Below, piece after piece: positions 53,021 to 61,403 of a stretch of 64,000 nt of DNA. The first letter of the stretch is position 1. Each line of letters opens with the position of its first letter. The stretch covers positions 186,001 to 250,000 of the forward strand of contig CAJUSW010000003.1 of the NCBI GenBank assembly GCA_910589485.1. Direction: 5' to 3'. A model generated the notes under the pieces. That model was not told the origin of the DNA and searched no databases. It saw only the letters and a program-made list of their open reading frames with translations. The DNA comes from an uncultured Duncaniella sp. (GTDB taxonomy: Bacteria > Bacteroidota > Bacteroidia > Bacteroidales > Muribaculaceae). A program made the translations under genes and the position numbers.

Positions 53021-53269
53021 TTAAGTCCTGACTAAACCAAAAATACGGAGGAAAAGCCCCTTACGTATTCGGTATGAATCTTTACACGTTGGCTCTGGAT
53101 AATACCGAGAGTAAGACACCCCAGAGGCGCAGCATCTCATCGCTTCGTCGGCATTGAGCTTATGGCAGGCTATACGATATCCGTTAGCAGTATGAGAAAT
53201 CACTCCGGTGTGGTTCTCGTTTACCGCAAAAGTCACTATCGTCCCGTCAAAGTCTACTGCGATTATCAT
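53021..53269 (-). CDS. HAD-like hydrolase fragment
   Basis: 82 residues. The start MIIAVDFDGTIV is the DxDGT nucleophile motif of small HAD phosphatases common in Bacteroidales. After that the protein departs from the family; only a faint echo (DEAMRCCASGV) of the usual EAVxxCxxxGV helix is seen. At 82 residues it lacks most of the ~130-residue fold, so it is probably a degenerate or internally deleted gene. Its ATG is three bases after the stop of the HTH-repeat gene. Confidence 0.5.
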   Translation of the reverse strand: MIIAVDFDGTIVTFAVNENHTGVISHTANGYRIACHKLNADEAMRCCASGVSYSRYYPEPTCKDSYRIRKGLFLRIFGLVRT

Positions 53270-53272
53270 ATA

Positions 53273-54604
53273 TTAAATTCTTCCGATGAAGTCTGTTCCA
53301 GAAGTTCGGTTATGGAGTTCATGAACCTCCGGGCAATTACGCTTTATAAAGTTGACGATGCTGGTGTATACTATACCATGTCGCTCCGCTATATTTTTAA
53401 GAGAATCGGTAGAGTTTGTGTAATCCTCGATCGCGGCTCCATATTTTTCCATTGCAGAACGTTTCACGAGTCGGCCGTTCGGCAATACCATCATGCCTTG
53501 CGTGCTTGCCAGCCCAGGTTCGTGTTTTTTCAAGTATTCCCTGAACACTTCCGGATTATGTCCGAATTCGGATGCAACGGCGTTAATAGATCGTGGATTG
53601 GCTTTGAGGCTTGCAATCGCTTCGGCATATTTCTCAGCTACCGACTTCAGGTAGTGGCGGGTTTTATTGAGATCCGGCTCCATCTCGCCATCCCATTCGT
53701 AGCCTCGCCGGCGCACACATTCGCCCTTGTGCCATTGATGAAGGTACCCGCGAAATCCAGCATAGCTCACTCCGGTAGTGTCCACAATCTCATTTATGGT
53801 CATTCCGGTGGTCTTATACAATTCCAATGCTGGTGCATATTTGGCAATCGTCTCGGGTTTCGGGCCATAGACGTTGCCGTTGCCTGCAAGATGTCCCGGG
53901 CGTCTGGAGCCGACCTTTCTTTTAGCTTGCCTGCGACGCTCGGCCTTCTGCTCAATTATATCCTTATGGTAGAATCGCAGAAATTGAGTCAGGCCTCGAG
54001 GGGATACGCCACATGATTCAGCGACCTCAGGAATAGTCTTGTCAGTACCACGATACATGTCTAAAGCCTCGGCATATGCTTTCTGGCTACATTTCCTTGG
54101 CCCTCGCTGGGCATTATCGGCAACACCCAGTTGATGACGCAGCATCTCGCGGTTGTCAATTACGGTAGGATAGTGGGCGTGCAATTGCGATGATAGGGAA
54201 ATCCCGTCCAGGCCAAACATTCGCGCGATCTGGGAGACGTTGAACTCTATGTATGCCATGTCCGAGCATGCCTCGATCGCCTCCCGGTATTTTATGTAAC
54301 ACTGGTAGGACTGACCCTTTCTTGGTTTAACCTTAAGCGTTTGACATAAAGATGCTTTTGGATCAAGGCCATACCTTTGGAATAGCAGTGGACGATGATA
54401 CTTGCCAAGATGCGCACTCAAGCCCGACGCCGAGACGTCACACAAGCGCGCAATCTCAATAATCGTCATATCGGTAGTGGCATACATCTCTACAGCTTTG
54501 GAATACTTTAGCTCCGCGGCCGACTTACGCTCACTGCTCGGTAAACGACTTATTGATTCAGGAAACGTTGTATTGGGGGAAATAGATCTATCAACAAGCT
54601 TCAT
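53273..54604 (-). CDS. Protein with about six helix-turn-helix repeats
   Basis: About 443 residues from the ATG at 54604 (a GTG at 54622 is also in frame). It is built from six related ~50-residue units, each starting like KYxxAxxxY and then a helix-turn-helix: TIIEIARLCDVSASGLSAHL, NVSQIARMFGLDGISLSSQL, TIPEVAESCGVSPRGLTQFL, TINEIVDTTGVSYAGFRGYL, SINAVASEFGHNPEVFREYL, SLKNIAERHGIVYTSIVNFI. Linkers between units 3 and 4 are basic. Multiple HTHs suggest binding to a long, repeated DNA target. It lies between upxY and the flippase, so a role in capsule regulation is plausible but unproven. Confidence 0.7.
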   Translation of the reverse strand: MKLVDRSISPNTTFPESISRLPSSERKSAAELKYSKAVEMYATTDMTIIEIARLCDVSASGLSAHLGKYHRPLLFQRYGLDPKASLCQTLKVKPRKGQSYQCYIKYREAIEACSDMAYIEFNVSQIARMFGLDGISLSSQLHAHYPTVIDNREMLRHQLGVADNAQRGPRKCSQKAYAEALDMYRGTDKTIPEVAESCGVSPRGLTQFLRFYHKDIIEQKAERRRQAKRKVGSRRPGHLAGNGNVYGPKPETIAKYAPALELYKTTGMTINEIVDTTGVSYAGFRGYLHQWHKGECVRRRGYEWDGEMEPDLNKTRHYLKSVAEKYAEAIASLKANPRSINAVASEFGHNPEVFREYLKKHEPGLASTQGMMVLPNGRLVKRSAMEKYGAAIEDYTNSTDSLKNIAERHGIVYTSIVNFIKRNCPEVHELHNRTSGTDFIGRI

Positions 54605-54630
54605 GAAAATTCTATTCCACACAAAGTACT

Positions 54631-54662
54631 TAACAGGTTAAAGCAATGAAGCTTTTCTGTTA
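54631..54662 (-). terminator. Hairpin between upxY and the HTH-repeat gene
   Basis: TAACAG (54631-54636) pairs with CTGTTA (54657-54662), with inner AAAGC/GCTTT pairing. It sits between an antiterminator gene and the genes it would control, so it may be an attenuator. Not followed by a long T run. Confidence 0.35.
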
Positions 54663-54691
54663 GGTTAAAATATAGTTAGGGTTTCGCGTGA

Positions 54692-55225
54692 TTATCGAAC
54701 CATCTCTAAATTGACAGTATCAATAATCAGCTTTGCACATCCGAAATATTCAAGTCGGACAGTGATTTCACTTTGTGATGAATTCACGTCCAGCACCTTA
54801 CCCTCAAGACCGGCCAAACTACCGCGAATCACTCTTACAGTGTCGCCCTCGGCATACTGCTGGTCGGATATGGTTACAGGAACATCGGATTGTCCCAACA
54901 TGAATTTGAGACGGTTTATTTCATTGTCAGAGACAATTGCAAGAGGTTTAGTTAGGTTATTGCCGGAAGATGCAGATCTGTTTGTCATAAACCGGAATAT
55001 GTAGGGCAACTTTAATAACTCTCTCCTTTTTTGCTCTGTGCAATGAATGAAAATAATAGAAGGGATAACGACTCGGTCAACTTTAGCTTTACGACCGTTC
55101 TTCCAGACGCGGAACTCGGTTTGTGTTGGTAGATAGTTCTCTACGTTCAGTTTCTCCAGCCTTTCTGAGACCTTTTTCTCTGAATTATGATTCACAATAG
55201 CTACGTACCACGACCTTTTGCCCAC
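54692..55225 (-). CDS. UpxY-type NusG antiterminator of capsule locus 1
   Basis: 177 residues. The NGN domain begins RSWYVAIVNHNSEKKVSERL and includes YLPTQTEFRVWKNGRKAKVDRVVIPSIIFIHC; the KOW domain is GDTVRVIRGSLAGLEGKVLDV. UpxY proteins bind RNA polymerase and let it read through the capsule operon from its 5' leader. The start is GTG at 55225; upstream the frame stays open to a TAG without ATG, GTG or TTG, encoding TTVVDDAVGV, similar to the leader peptides at 6499 and 6651. No UpxZ-like partner was recognised. Confidence 0.9.
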   Translation of the reverse strand: MGKRSWYVAIVNHNSEKKVSERLEKLNVENYLPTQTEFRVWKNGRKAKVDRVVIPSIIFIHCTEQKRRELLKLPYIFRFMTNRSASSGNNLTKPLAIVSDNEINRLKFMLGQSDVPVTISDQQYAEGDTVRVIRGSLAGLEGKVLDVNSSQSEITVRLEYFGCAKLIIDTVNLEMVR

Positions 55226-55257
55226 GCCTACGGCGTCGTCAACGACAGTGGTCGCTG
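55223..55257 (-). repeat. Leader-element core in front of upxY
   Basis: On the minus strand GCCAGCGACC followed by ACTGTCGTTGACGACGCC and GTAGGCGTG matches the core of the 108-bp elements at 6485 and 6635. In all three cases it lies downstream of an ATCTCTT-N3-AAGAGAT site in the direction of transcription. Confidence 0.5.
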
Positions 55258-55277
55258 GCGAAACGGAAGAGGCGGCT

Positions 55278-55524
55278 ATCTCTTGATAAGAGATGCACGA
55301 TATCTATAACCAGTTGAATGTCACTGTATTTTACACCGCGTTAGCCGTGCGTTACAAAACAAATGGGCATTTATTGATTATATTTTTATATTTATAATCT
55401 AAATTTCACTATACTAATTTTGAAATTTAACGACCTAAAGCATGGAGATTACCCAAATTATTGCTAATTTTGCATAGAATTTAAGCATCTCTTATCAAGA
55501 TATGAAAATCTCTTATCAAGAGAT
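55278..55524. promoter_or_regulatory. Candidate invertible promoter cassette between the two capsule loci
   Basis: Three copies of ATCTCTT-N3-AAGAGAT: 55278-55294, 55487-55503 (one mismatch in the right arm) and 55508-55524. Read outward from the enclosed DNA, the first two share GCATCTCTTATCAAGA, so they form an inverted repeat of 19 bp with one mismatch, same ATC spacer, 192 bp apart. Inside, TAATTTTG at 55465-55472 is a -7 box pointing right, within AAATTATTGCTAATTTTGC, a 19-base block identical to 6419-6437. The box ends 14 bp before the site. As drawn it serves the locus at 55706; inversion would point it at upxY. The -33 box is weak. Confidence 0.6.
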
Positions 55525-55705
55525 GCCGTGGAAAAGTATATTGCTATAGTTGGAAGCATGACTACATGCTTTTTACGATCAGTCGGAAATTATGTGCTTG
55601 AACCTCTTTCAATTGCAAACAAATGCGATAGTAAGGGGGTCGAGAAGAATTGTATCAAAAATAGAGAAAGTTAACTTTTCCGCCCTAACCTAACTATTTG
55701 GTGCT

Positions 55706-57118
55706 TTGGACTGTGACATATTTGACATATTGGACCGCTTCAGATTGGAGCTGTCTCTAACAGGTGATAAGACTGCTCAAAACTACTCTAAAGCGGTCAC
55801 ATCGCTTGCTCGCTTTGTTGAATCAGAGCATACGGAAATATTCTCCGAAAGGCTTCTTTCCAATTGGATAAGCTACTTATTGCAACAAGGTATCACACCC
55901 AAAGTTGCGCTTTATTATCTTAAAGTCATAAGTTCCTTGTACAATAAAGGTGTTAAAGCCGGCGACTGGGAGGCTTCGGGAATCTTCAAATCGTTGAAGA
56001 GTAAGCTATCGCTATACACTCCTGATGAAGACTTTCAGTCTAAACGCCTCGATCAATTCCATAGAGTTCGAAAAATTGCCCAGGGTGGATGCAATCTTAC
56101 CGATAGAGAAATATTGGCACAAGACATCTTTTTAACATGTATCCTCACCGGTGGCAAAAGTCCGGAATCTGTAGCTTTATTAAGAAAAGAACAGATTGGC
56201 GACTTTATTCCTGAGGTTGCGGAAATATTAGAACGCAACATCTCGCCAAAACGTAAATACATATTTAACTTAGGACAGTCGTTATTAACCGGCAATCAGT
56301 TATCTGCCAAGGTCAATGGAATGTTCGATGACGTATTTTTGTCAAGGGGGATTAATAAATACAGCTCAGTTGACGAGACTATCATTAACTTGTGGGCCAA
56401 CATAGCATTGGCCAACGGCTTCAGTGCTGAAGAGATTATTGCATGCCTTGGGGAACGACCGACAGCAGACCCCATATTTACCTTGGGTGAGATGACCTCC
56501 ATAAATGATGCCGACAAACATGTGATAATCAGCAAAGTTGCAAAGGCAATAATGGTCAATCCACAGCAATGGTTTGTAATGCGATTACGCCCTAATGTAA
56601 GATACAAGCAACTCGAGGATCGACTAAGCGTATTGAACAACGAATTCACTAACATACAATTGTTTTATCCTTGCGAAGAAATCAAGAAGAGAGTGAGACG
56701 GAAACTCGTGAGCAAACAAAAGCCTATGATTCCTGACATAGTCTTCTTTAAAGCCAAAGAAAACGAAGTGAACCCACTGTTCCACAGAATAGGCGATATT
56801 GCATGGTGCTATGCCGACAATAGCCGTCCAAATTTCAAATACGCGGTTGTTCCACGTAAAGCCATGGAACGTTTTCAACGGGCTATCGGCAAATTTACAC
56901 CTGACTATGAAGTCGGGCCAATCGGTTCGATAACACCACGAGAAGGAGACAGAATCGAAATTATCGGTGGACTCTTTTCCGGCAATGAAGGCGTAATCGA
57001 CAAAGTCGAAACAAAATCCGATAGCGGAAATGTGATATACCGTGTGACATTTCCTGACCAGCAGGGCATCGAATGGCGCGTAAGCGTTGATTCGCGTCTT
57101 GTAAAGAATGTAATCTGA
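55706..57118 (+). CDS. Degenerate tyrosine-recombinase domain fused to NusG/KOW antiterminator
   Basis: 470 residues from a TTG start (no in-frame ATG until residue 235). Residues ~1-105 look like a SAM-like core-binding integrase domain (AQNYSKAVTSLARFVES...VALYYLKVISSLYNKGVKAG). Residues ~110-285 follow a tyrosine-recombinase catalytic fold, but key positions are lost: TGGKSPESVALL has Lys for Arg I, the HxxR box is replaced by SVDETI, and LGERPTADPIFTL lacks the LGH His and the Tyr. Residues ~290-400 are an NGN domain (QQWFVMRLRPNVRYKQLEDRL), and ~410-470 a KOW domain (GDRIEIIGGLFSGNEGVIDKV). It probably drives read-through of capsule locus 2, with DNA binding by the dead recombinase (inference). 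Confidence 0.82.
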   Translation: MDCDIFDILDRFRLELSLTGDKTAQNYSKAVTSLARFVESEHTEIFSERLLSNWISYLLQQGITPKVALYYLKVISSLYNKGVKAGDWEASGIFKSLKSKLSLYTPDEDFQSKRLDQFHRVRKIAQGGCNLTDREILAQDIFLTCILTGGKSPESVALLRKEQIGDFIPEVAEILERNISPKRKYIFNLGQSLLTGNQLSAKVNGMFDDVFLSRGINKYSSVDETIINLWANIALANGFSAEEIIACLGERPTADPIFTLGEMTSINDADKHVIISKVAKAIMVNPQQWFVMRLRPNVRYKQLEDRLSVLNNEFTNIQLFYPCEEIKKRVRRKLVSKQKPMIPDIVFFKAKENEVNPLFHRIGDIAWCYADNSRPNFKYAVVPRKAMERFQRAIGKFTPDYEVGPIGSITPREGDRIEIIGGLFSGNEGVIDKVETKSDSGNVIYRVTFPDQQGIEWRVSVDSRLVKNVI

Positions 57119-57195
57119 TCCAAGTCTATCAAATAAATCAACATAAATCAACATAAATCATCACATAAAAACTCTTGTTAAATTCACCACCTATC

Positions 57196-58035
57196 ATGAA
57201 TTTAAAAAATAAAATCGCCGGAATCTCAATAGCCCTGCTATTCATCAGTTCCTCGTGCTCTACCCCGAAGGATATAACATATTTTCAGGATATAACCAAT
57301 GGTCAGGTCTTCGAAACTGAGCGCATAGCCAGCATAAGAGTAAAGCCCGAAGATAAACTCTCAATCATTGTCAATACACAGGATCCGGCCTTATCCACAT
57401 TATTCAATCTTGTACAGGTACAGACGCGTATCCAATCTTCGACGGCAAATACTAAAAAAATTGGTGATGTTGCAAATGGAGGTAATGGGCAAATTTCATA
57501 TTACACAGTAAATGCCATGGGCGATATAAACTTCCCTGTACTTGGAGAAATACATATAGCCGGCATGACTCGTGGAGAAGTTTCTGATTACATAAGGGAA
57601 CGACTTATTGCTGAAGACCTTGTAAAAGACCCAATTGTAACAGTAGAATTCGCGAATACCGGGATAACTATACTTGGTGAAGTTGCATCCCCCGGACGCT
57701 ATGAGTTTAACAAGGACCGCTTAACAATCTTGGAAGCTATAGGTATGGCTGGAGATCTCACCATAAATGGCATTAGAACTAACGTTCTTGTTATACGCCC
57801 TGACGGCAATGGTAAAGAACAAGCCTATTTCGTGGATCTTACAGATGTGAATAACGTGTATTCATCACCCGTTTTCTATCTCCAGCAGGATGACGTGATA
57901 TACATTGCTCCCAACGACAAGAAAAAACGTGAGACAACACCTAATGGCAATACTCCGTATACACCATCGTTCTGGGTATCAATGGGCTCGTTCGGCGTAA
58001 CTATTGCGACTCTTATAATAACGCTAACGAAGTAG
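57196..58035 (+). CDS. wza: Wza-type polysaccharide export lipoprotein, capsule locus 2
   Basis: 279 residues from the ATG at 57196; a TTG at 57175 would add seven residues before the signal and is unlikely. The lipobox is LLFISSSC-STPKD. Poly_export domain: RVKPEDKLSIIVNTQDPALSTLF, MGDINFPVLGEIHIAGMTRGEV; SLBB: ITILGEVASPGRYEFNKDRLTILEAIGMAGDL. The C-terminal helix SFGVTIATLIITLT ends the protein. It is 28 bases upstream of the second wzc. Confidence 0.92.
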   Translation: MNLKNKIAGISIALLFISSSCSTPKDITYFQDITNGQVFETERIASIRVKPEDKLSIIVNTQDPALSTLFNLVQVQTRIQSSTANTKKIGDVANGGNGQISYYTVNAMGDINFPVLGEIHIAGMTRGEVSDYIRERLIAEDLVKDPIVTVEFANTGITILGEVASPGRYEFNKDRLTILEAIGMAGDLTINGIRTNVLVIRPDGNGKEQAYFVDLTDVNNVYSSPVFYLQQDDVIYIAPNDKKKRETTPNGNTPYTPSFWVSMGSFGVTIATLIITLTK

Positions 58036-58063
58036 ACTTCATACTAATACGCACAACTTCATC

Positions 58064-60475
58064 ATGGCAGAATCAACTATGTCATCGGCAAAAAAAGCCA
58101 CAAATTCGAATACCGTTCCCATAATAGATGTGGTCTATCGGACATTACATTATTGGCCGTGGCTACTGTTTTCTTTATTTATATGCGTCGGTGTAGCCAC
58201 ACTGTACTTATTATATACGCCAAAGATATACACAACATCAGCGTCATTACTCATTAAAGATAATTCACAGCCTGAGAATGTACAAGGAGCCGTTTCCGAA
58301 TTCAGCAATATGGGATTGTTCCAAAACAAAACCAATATTCAGAATGAAATGACCACCCTTATGTCATCAGATCTGATGCGAGAAGTAGTTATCAGGCTGA
58401 AACTTGATTATAATTATTATACTCATGGTACTTTTCACAAGAAAATTGCTTATGGCAACTCTTTACCGATCAGAATAGAGATGCCAGATTTTTCAAAATG
58501 GAGTACAGCAACTTTCGATTTGAATGTAGATGAAAAGAAGAGAGTTGTAATCGAGAACTTGAAAATAAATGACGATGTTAAATGCGATGAAGTATTTAAA
58601 GGGGTGCTGAACGATACAATCCTTACAGCTGCTGGTCCTATAATAGTTATACCGACTGATGCATTTGACGCCGAAACTGCTGTTGATTTAATCGTTGAAA
58701 AGATACCGACCCCATGGGCCGTGGGATATTATTCTGGCAATCTAATGGTATCCCTCAATAACAAAGAAGGAACAGTTATTGACCTAACGATAACCGATCA
58801 ATCAACAAAACGGTCACAGGATGTCCTCAACACTTTGATCGAAGTGTATAATGAGAATTGGATTAGCGACAAGAATCAGATAGCCATATCCACATCAAAC
58901 TTCATCACCGAACGCCTTGGAGTTATCGAAGGTGAACTTGGTAATGTTGATGCCAACATATCAACTTATAAAAGTGAGCATCTCATACCTGATGTTGATG
59001 CCGCATCCGCCATGTATATGACAGAAAGTCAGAAACTTTCCCAAGAGATACTCCAATTACGCAACCAGTTGCAGATGGCAAGATATATTAGAGACTACCT
59101 TTCCAACGATCGTTTCAGGAAAGAAGTTCTACCAGGGACTTCAGGCATTGGGAACGTAGAGATTGAATCACAAATAAAAGAATACAACGATCTTATTCTG
59201 CAACGAAACAATCTTGTAGCACATTCTTCGGAAAAGAACCCGCTTGTCATATCTATTGACGAACAGCTTCACGCCCTTCGTGGCGCCATGATCGCATCTG
59301 TAGACAATACAATTCATGGTCTAAACACCCAAGTAAGCAACTTGAGTCGATCACAAGCATCCACTACTACAAAAATTGCGTCCAACCCGACCCAGGCAAA
59401 ATACCTTCTTTCCGTTGAACGTCAGCAGAAAGTAAAAGAGGCTCTATACTTATTCTTACTTCAAAAACGCGAAGAGAACGAATTATCCCAAGCATTTACT
59501 GCCTATAATACACGAATCATAAAAAAACCATATAGCTGGGGGCCAACCGCACCAAATAGCAAAAAGATAATCTTAGCAAGTATATTTCTTGGCCTTGCAA
59601 TCCCATTTGGAATTGTGTTCCTTAAAGAAAGTAACAACACGAAAGTGAGAGGCCGTAAGGACATCGAAAATCTCACTCTCCCATTTATGGGTGAAATTCC
59701 GAATAACACTCCACGTTCTCACAAAAAAGATGAACGCAGTAGTGACGGGAAAAATTCATTTGTCGTTCAAGAAGGGAAACGGGATATCATCAATGAATCG
59801 TTCCGAGTTTTGCGCACGAATGTACAATTCATGAGTAATTCTACAAGTGGCGCTAATATTATTGCCTTAACATCCTTTAATCCTGGTTCAGGCAAATCAT
59901 TTATTTCAGTAAACCTTGGAATGGCGATCGCGTTAAAGAGGAAACATGTACTTGTAATTGACGGAGATATGCGTCATGGCTCTGCGTCAACTTATGTCGG
60001 CAGCCCAGGACATGGATTATCTGATTATCTTAGTAAAAATGATGTAAATCTCGCATCTCTCATCATTAAGAATGAAGATGCCACTACTCTTGACGTTCTA
60101 CCAGTCGGGACGGTTCCTCCAAATCCAACAGAACTACTTGAATCATATAAATTCGAAGAATTACTAAATCAATTGAGACCCAAGTATGACTATATCCTGA
60201 TTGACTGTCCGCCTATTGAAGTCGTGGCAGACGCTCAAATTATAAATTCATACGTGGATCGTACAATTTTCATAATCCGTGCGGGATTGTTGGAACGATC
60301 AATGCTAAATGATCTCAACAAACTATATGAGGAAAAGAAATACAAAAACATGGCAATTGTATTAAATGGGACCCGCAATGATCAGGGCAGATATGGCTAT
60401 AGCCATTCTTACAGATATGGCTACGGTTACGGCTATGGTTATGGCTACAACTACGGAGACGGCAAAGGGAAATAG
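58064..60475 (+). CDS. wzc: Wzc-type tyrosine autokinase / chain-length protein, capsule locus 2
   Basis: 803 residues. Wzz domain with a first helix WLLFSLFICVGVATLYLL, periplasmic coiled coils, and a second helix ILASIFLGLAIPFGIVFL. BY-kinase motifs: SFNPGSGKSFISVNLG, VLVIDGDMRHG, YILIDCPPIEV. The tail has about a dozen Tyr in YG/YS/YR/YN pairs, ending in GDGKGK. Same architecture as the locus 1 Wzc but clearly diverged, and without the long polybasic end. Confidence 0.93.
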   Translation: MAESTMSSAKKATNSNTVPIIDVVYRTLHYWPWLLFSLFICVGVATLYLLYTPKIYTTSASLLIKDNSQPENVQGAVSEFSNMGLFQNKTNIQNEMTTLMSSDLMREVVIRLKLDYNYYTHGTFHKKIAYGNSLPIRIEMPDFSKWSTATFDLNVDEKKRVVIENLKINDDVKCDEVFKGVLNDTILTAAGPIIVIPTDAFDAETAVDLIVEKIPTPWAVGYYSGNLMVSLNNKEGTVIDLTITDQSTKRSQDVLNTLIEVYNENWISDKNQIAISTSNFITERLGVIEGELGNVDANISTYKSEHLIPDVDAASAMYMTESQKLSQEILQLRNQLQMARYIRDYLSNDRFRKEVLPGTSGIGNVEIESQIKEYNDLILQRNNLVAHSSEKNPLVISIDEQLHALRGAMIASVDNTIHGLNTQVSNLSRSQASTTTKIASNPTQAKYLLSVERQQKVKEALYLFLLQKREENELSQAFTAYNTRIIKKPYSWGPTAPNSKKIILASIFLGLAIPFGIVFLKESNNTKVRGRKDIENLTLPFMGEIPNNTPRSHKKDERSSDGKNSFVVQEGKRDIINESFRVLRTNVQFMSNSTSGANIIALTSFNPGSGKSFISVNLGMAIALKRKHVLVIDGDMRHGSASTYVGSPGHGLSDYLSKNDVNLASLIIKNEDATTLDVLPVGTVPPNPTELLESYKFEELLNQLRPKYDYILIDCPPIEVVADAQIINSYVDRTIFIIRAGLLERSMLNDLNKLYEEKKYKNMAIVLNGTRNDQGRYGYSHSYRYGYGYGYGYGYNYGDGKGK

Positions 60476-60512
60476 GCATAAACTTTCAATGTGTTATAGC
60501 GCATATTGATAT

Positions 60513-61403
60513 ATGTTGCTTACGATATTTACCCCTACTTATAACCGAGGATACATACTCGGAAGACTCTATCAGAGCCTATGTGCGCTTGATTCTAAGG
60601 ATTTTGAGTGGATAATTGTTGATGATGGTTCGACTGATAATACCGATAATATCGTAAGTGGATTTTGCAATGAAAACAAAATTAAAATTCGATATTTCAA
60701 GAAGAATCATGGCGGAAAGCATACAGCATATAATATAGGATTAAGAGAGGCCGAAGGTGAATTCTTTTTCAACATTGATTCCGATGACTATGTTGCACAT
60801 GATTGTCTTAGCCATCTCAAAACAATAGCAAATTCAATTCGCAATAACAAGCATCTGGCAGGATATATATCCATGAAATCAGATCGGAGAGGCAATATTT
60901 TAGGATGTCTTTTTGACTTGAATTTACACACATCATCATTTGATGAACTGTATTCACAGGGATATCGTGGTGAGTACTCAATAATATTCCTGACAGCGAT
61001 AGCTCGGCAATATCCATTTCCTATCATTGATGACGAATATTTCATGCCCGAATCTGTAATATACAATAGGATGAGCAATTACAGATTCTTTTTGGACAAT
61101 AACATAATGACCATCTGTGAATATCTACCAGATGGGCTTAGCTCGATATGGAACAAGCTTCGTTTCGATAATCCGCAAGGGTTCATGTTATATCATCAAG
61201 AACAGGCAGATCGTTCTAAAAGGATTATACAACTCATAGGTAATTTAATCAGCTTTAATCATTACCATTATATAGCAAAACGTCAAGGTAAAGATTGTCG
61301 CTACAAAGGAAAACATAGCATTTTGGCGGCACTCATTTCTCCAATATCCTGGTTGATTGATAAACGAATCATTCGTAGAATGACATCTGCGCATGAGATA
61401 TAG
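60513..61403 (+). CDS. Glycosyltransferase family 2
   Basis: 296 residues. LLTIFTPTYNRGYILGRLYQSL, FEWIIVDDGSTDNTDNIV, GGKHTAYNIGLREAEGEF and FNIDSDDYVAHD (DxD) mark the GT-A fold. GGKHTAYN is a subgroup mark seen in capsule-locus transferases. The C-terminus is basic and aromatic. It overlaps the flippase gene by 11 bases. Confidence 0.9.
   Translation: MLLTIFTPTYNRGYILGRLYQSLCALDSKDFEWIIVDDGSTDNTDNIVSGFCNENKIKIRYFKKNHGGKHTAYNIGLREAEGEFFFNIDSDDYVAHDCLSHLKTIANSIRNNKHLAGYISMKSDRRGNILGCLFDLNLHTSSFDELYSQGYRGEYSIIFLTAIARQYPFPIIDDEYFMPESVIYNRMSNYRFFLDNNIMTICEYLPDGLSSIWNKLRFDNPQGFMLYHQEQADRSKRIIQLIGNLISFNHYHYIAKRQGKDCRYKGKHSILAALISPISWLIDKRIIRRMTSAHEI

Noticed and set aside
55706..57118. Functional integrase responsible for flipping the cassette
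   Set aside because: Catalytic Arg, His and Tyr positions are replaced, so strand cleavage is not expected; a recombinase encoded elsewhere would be needed.
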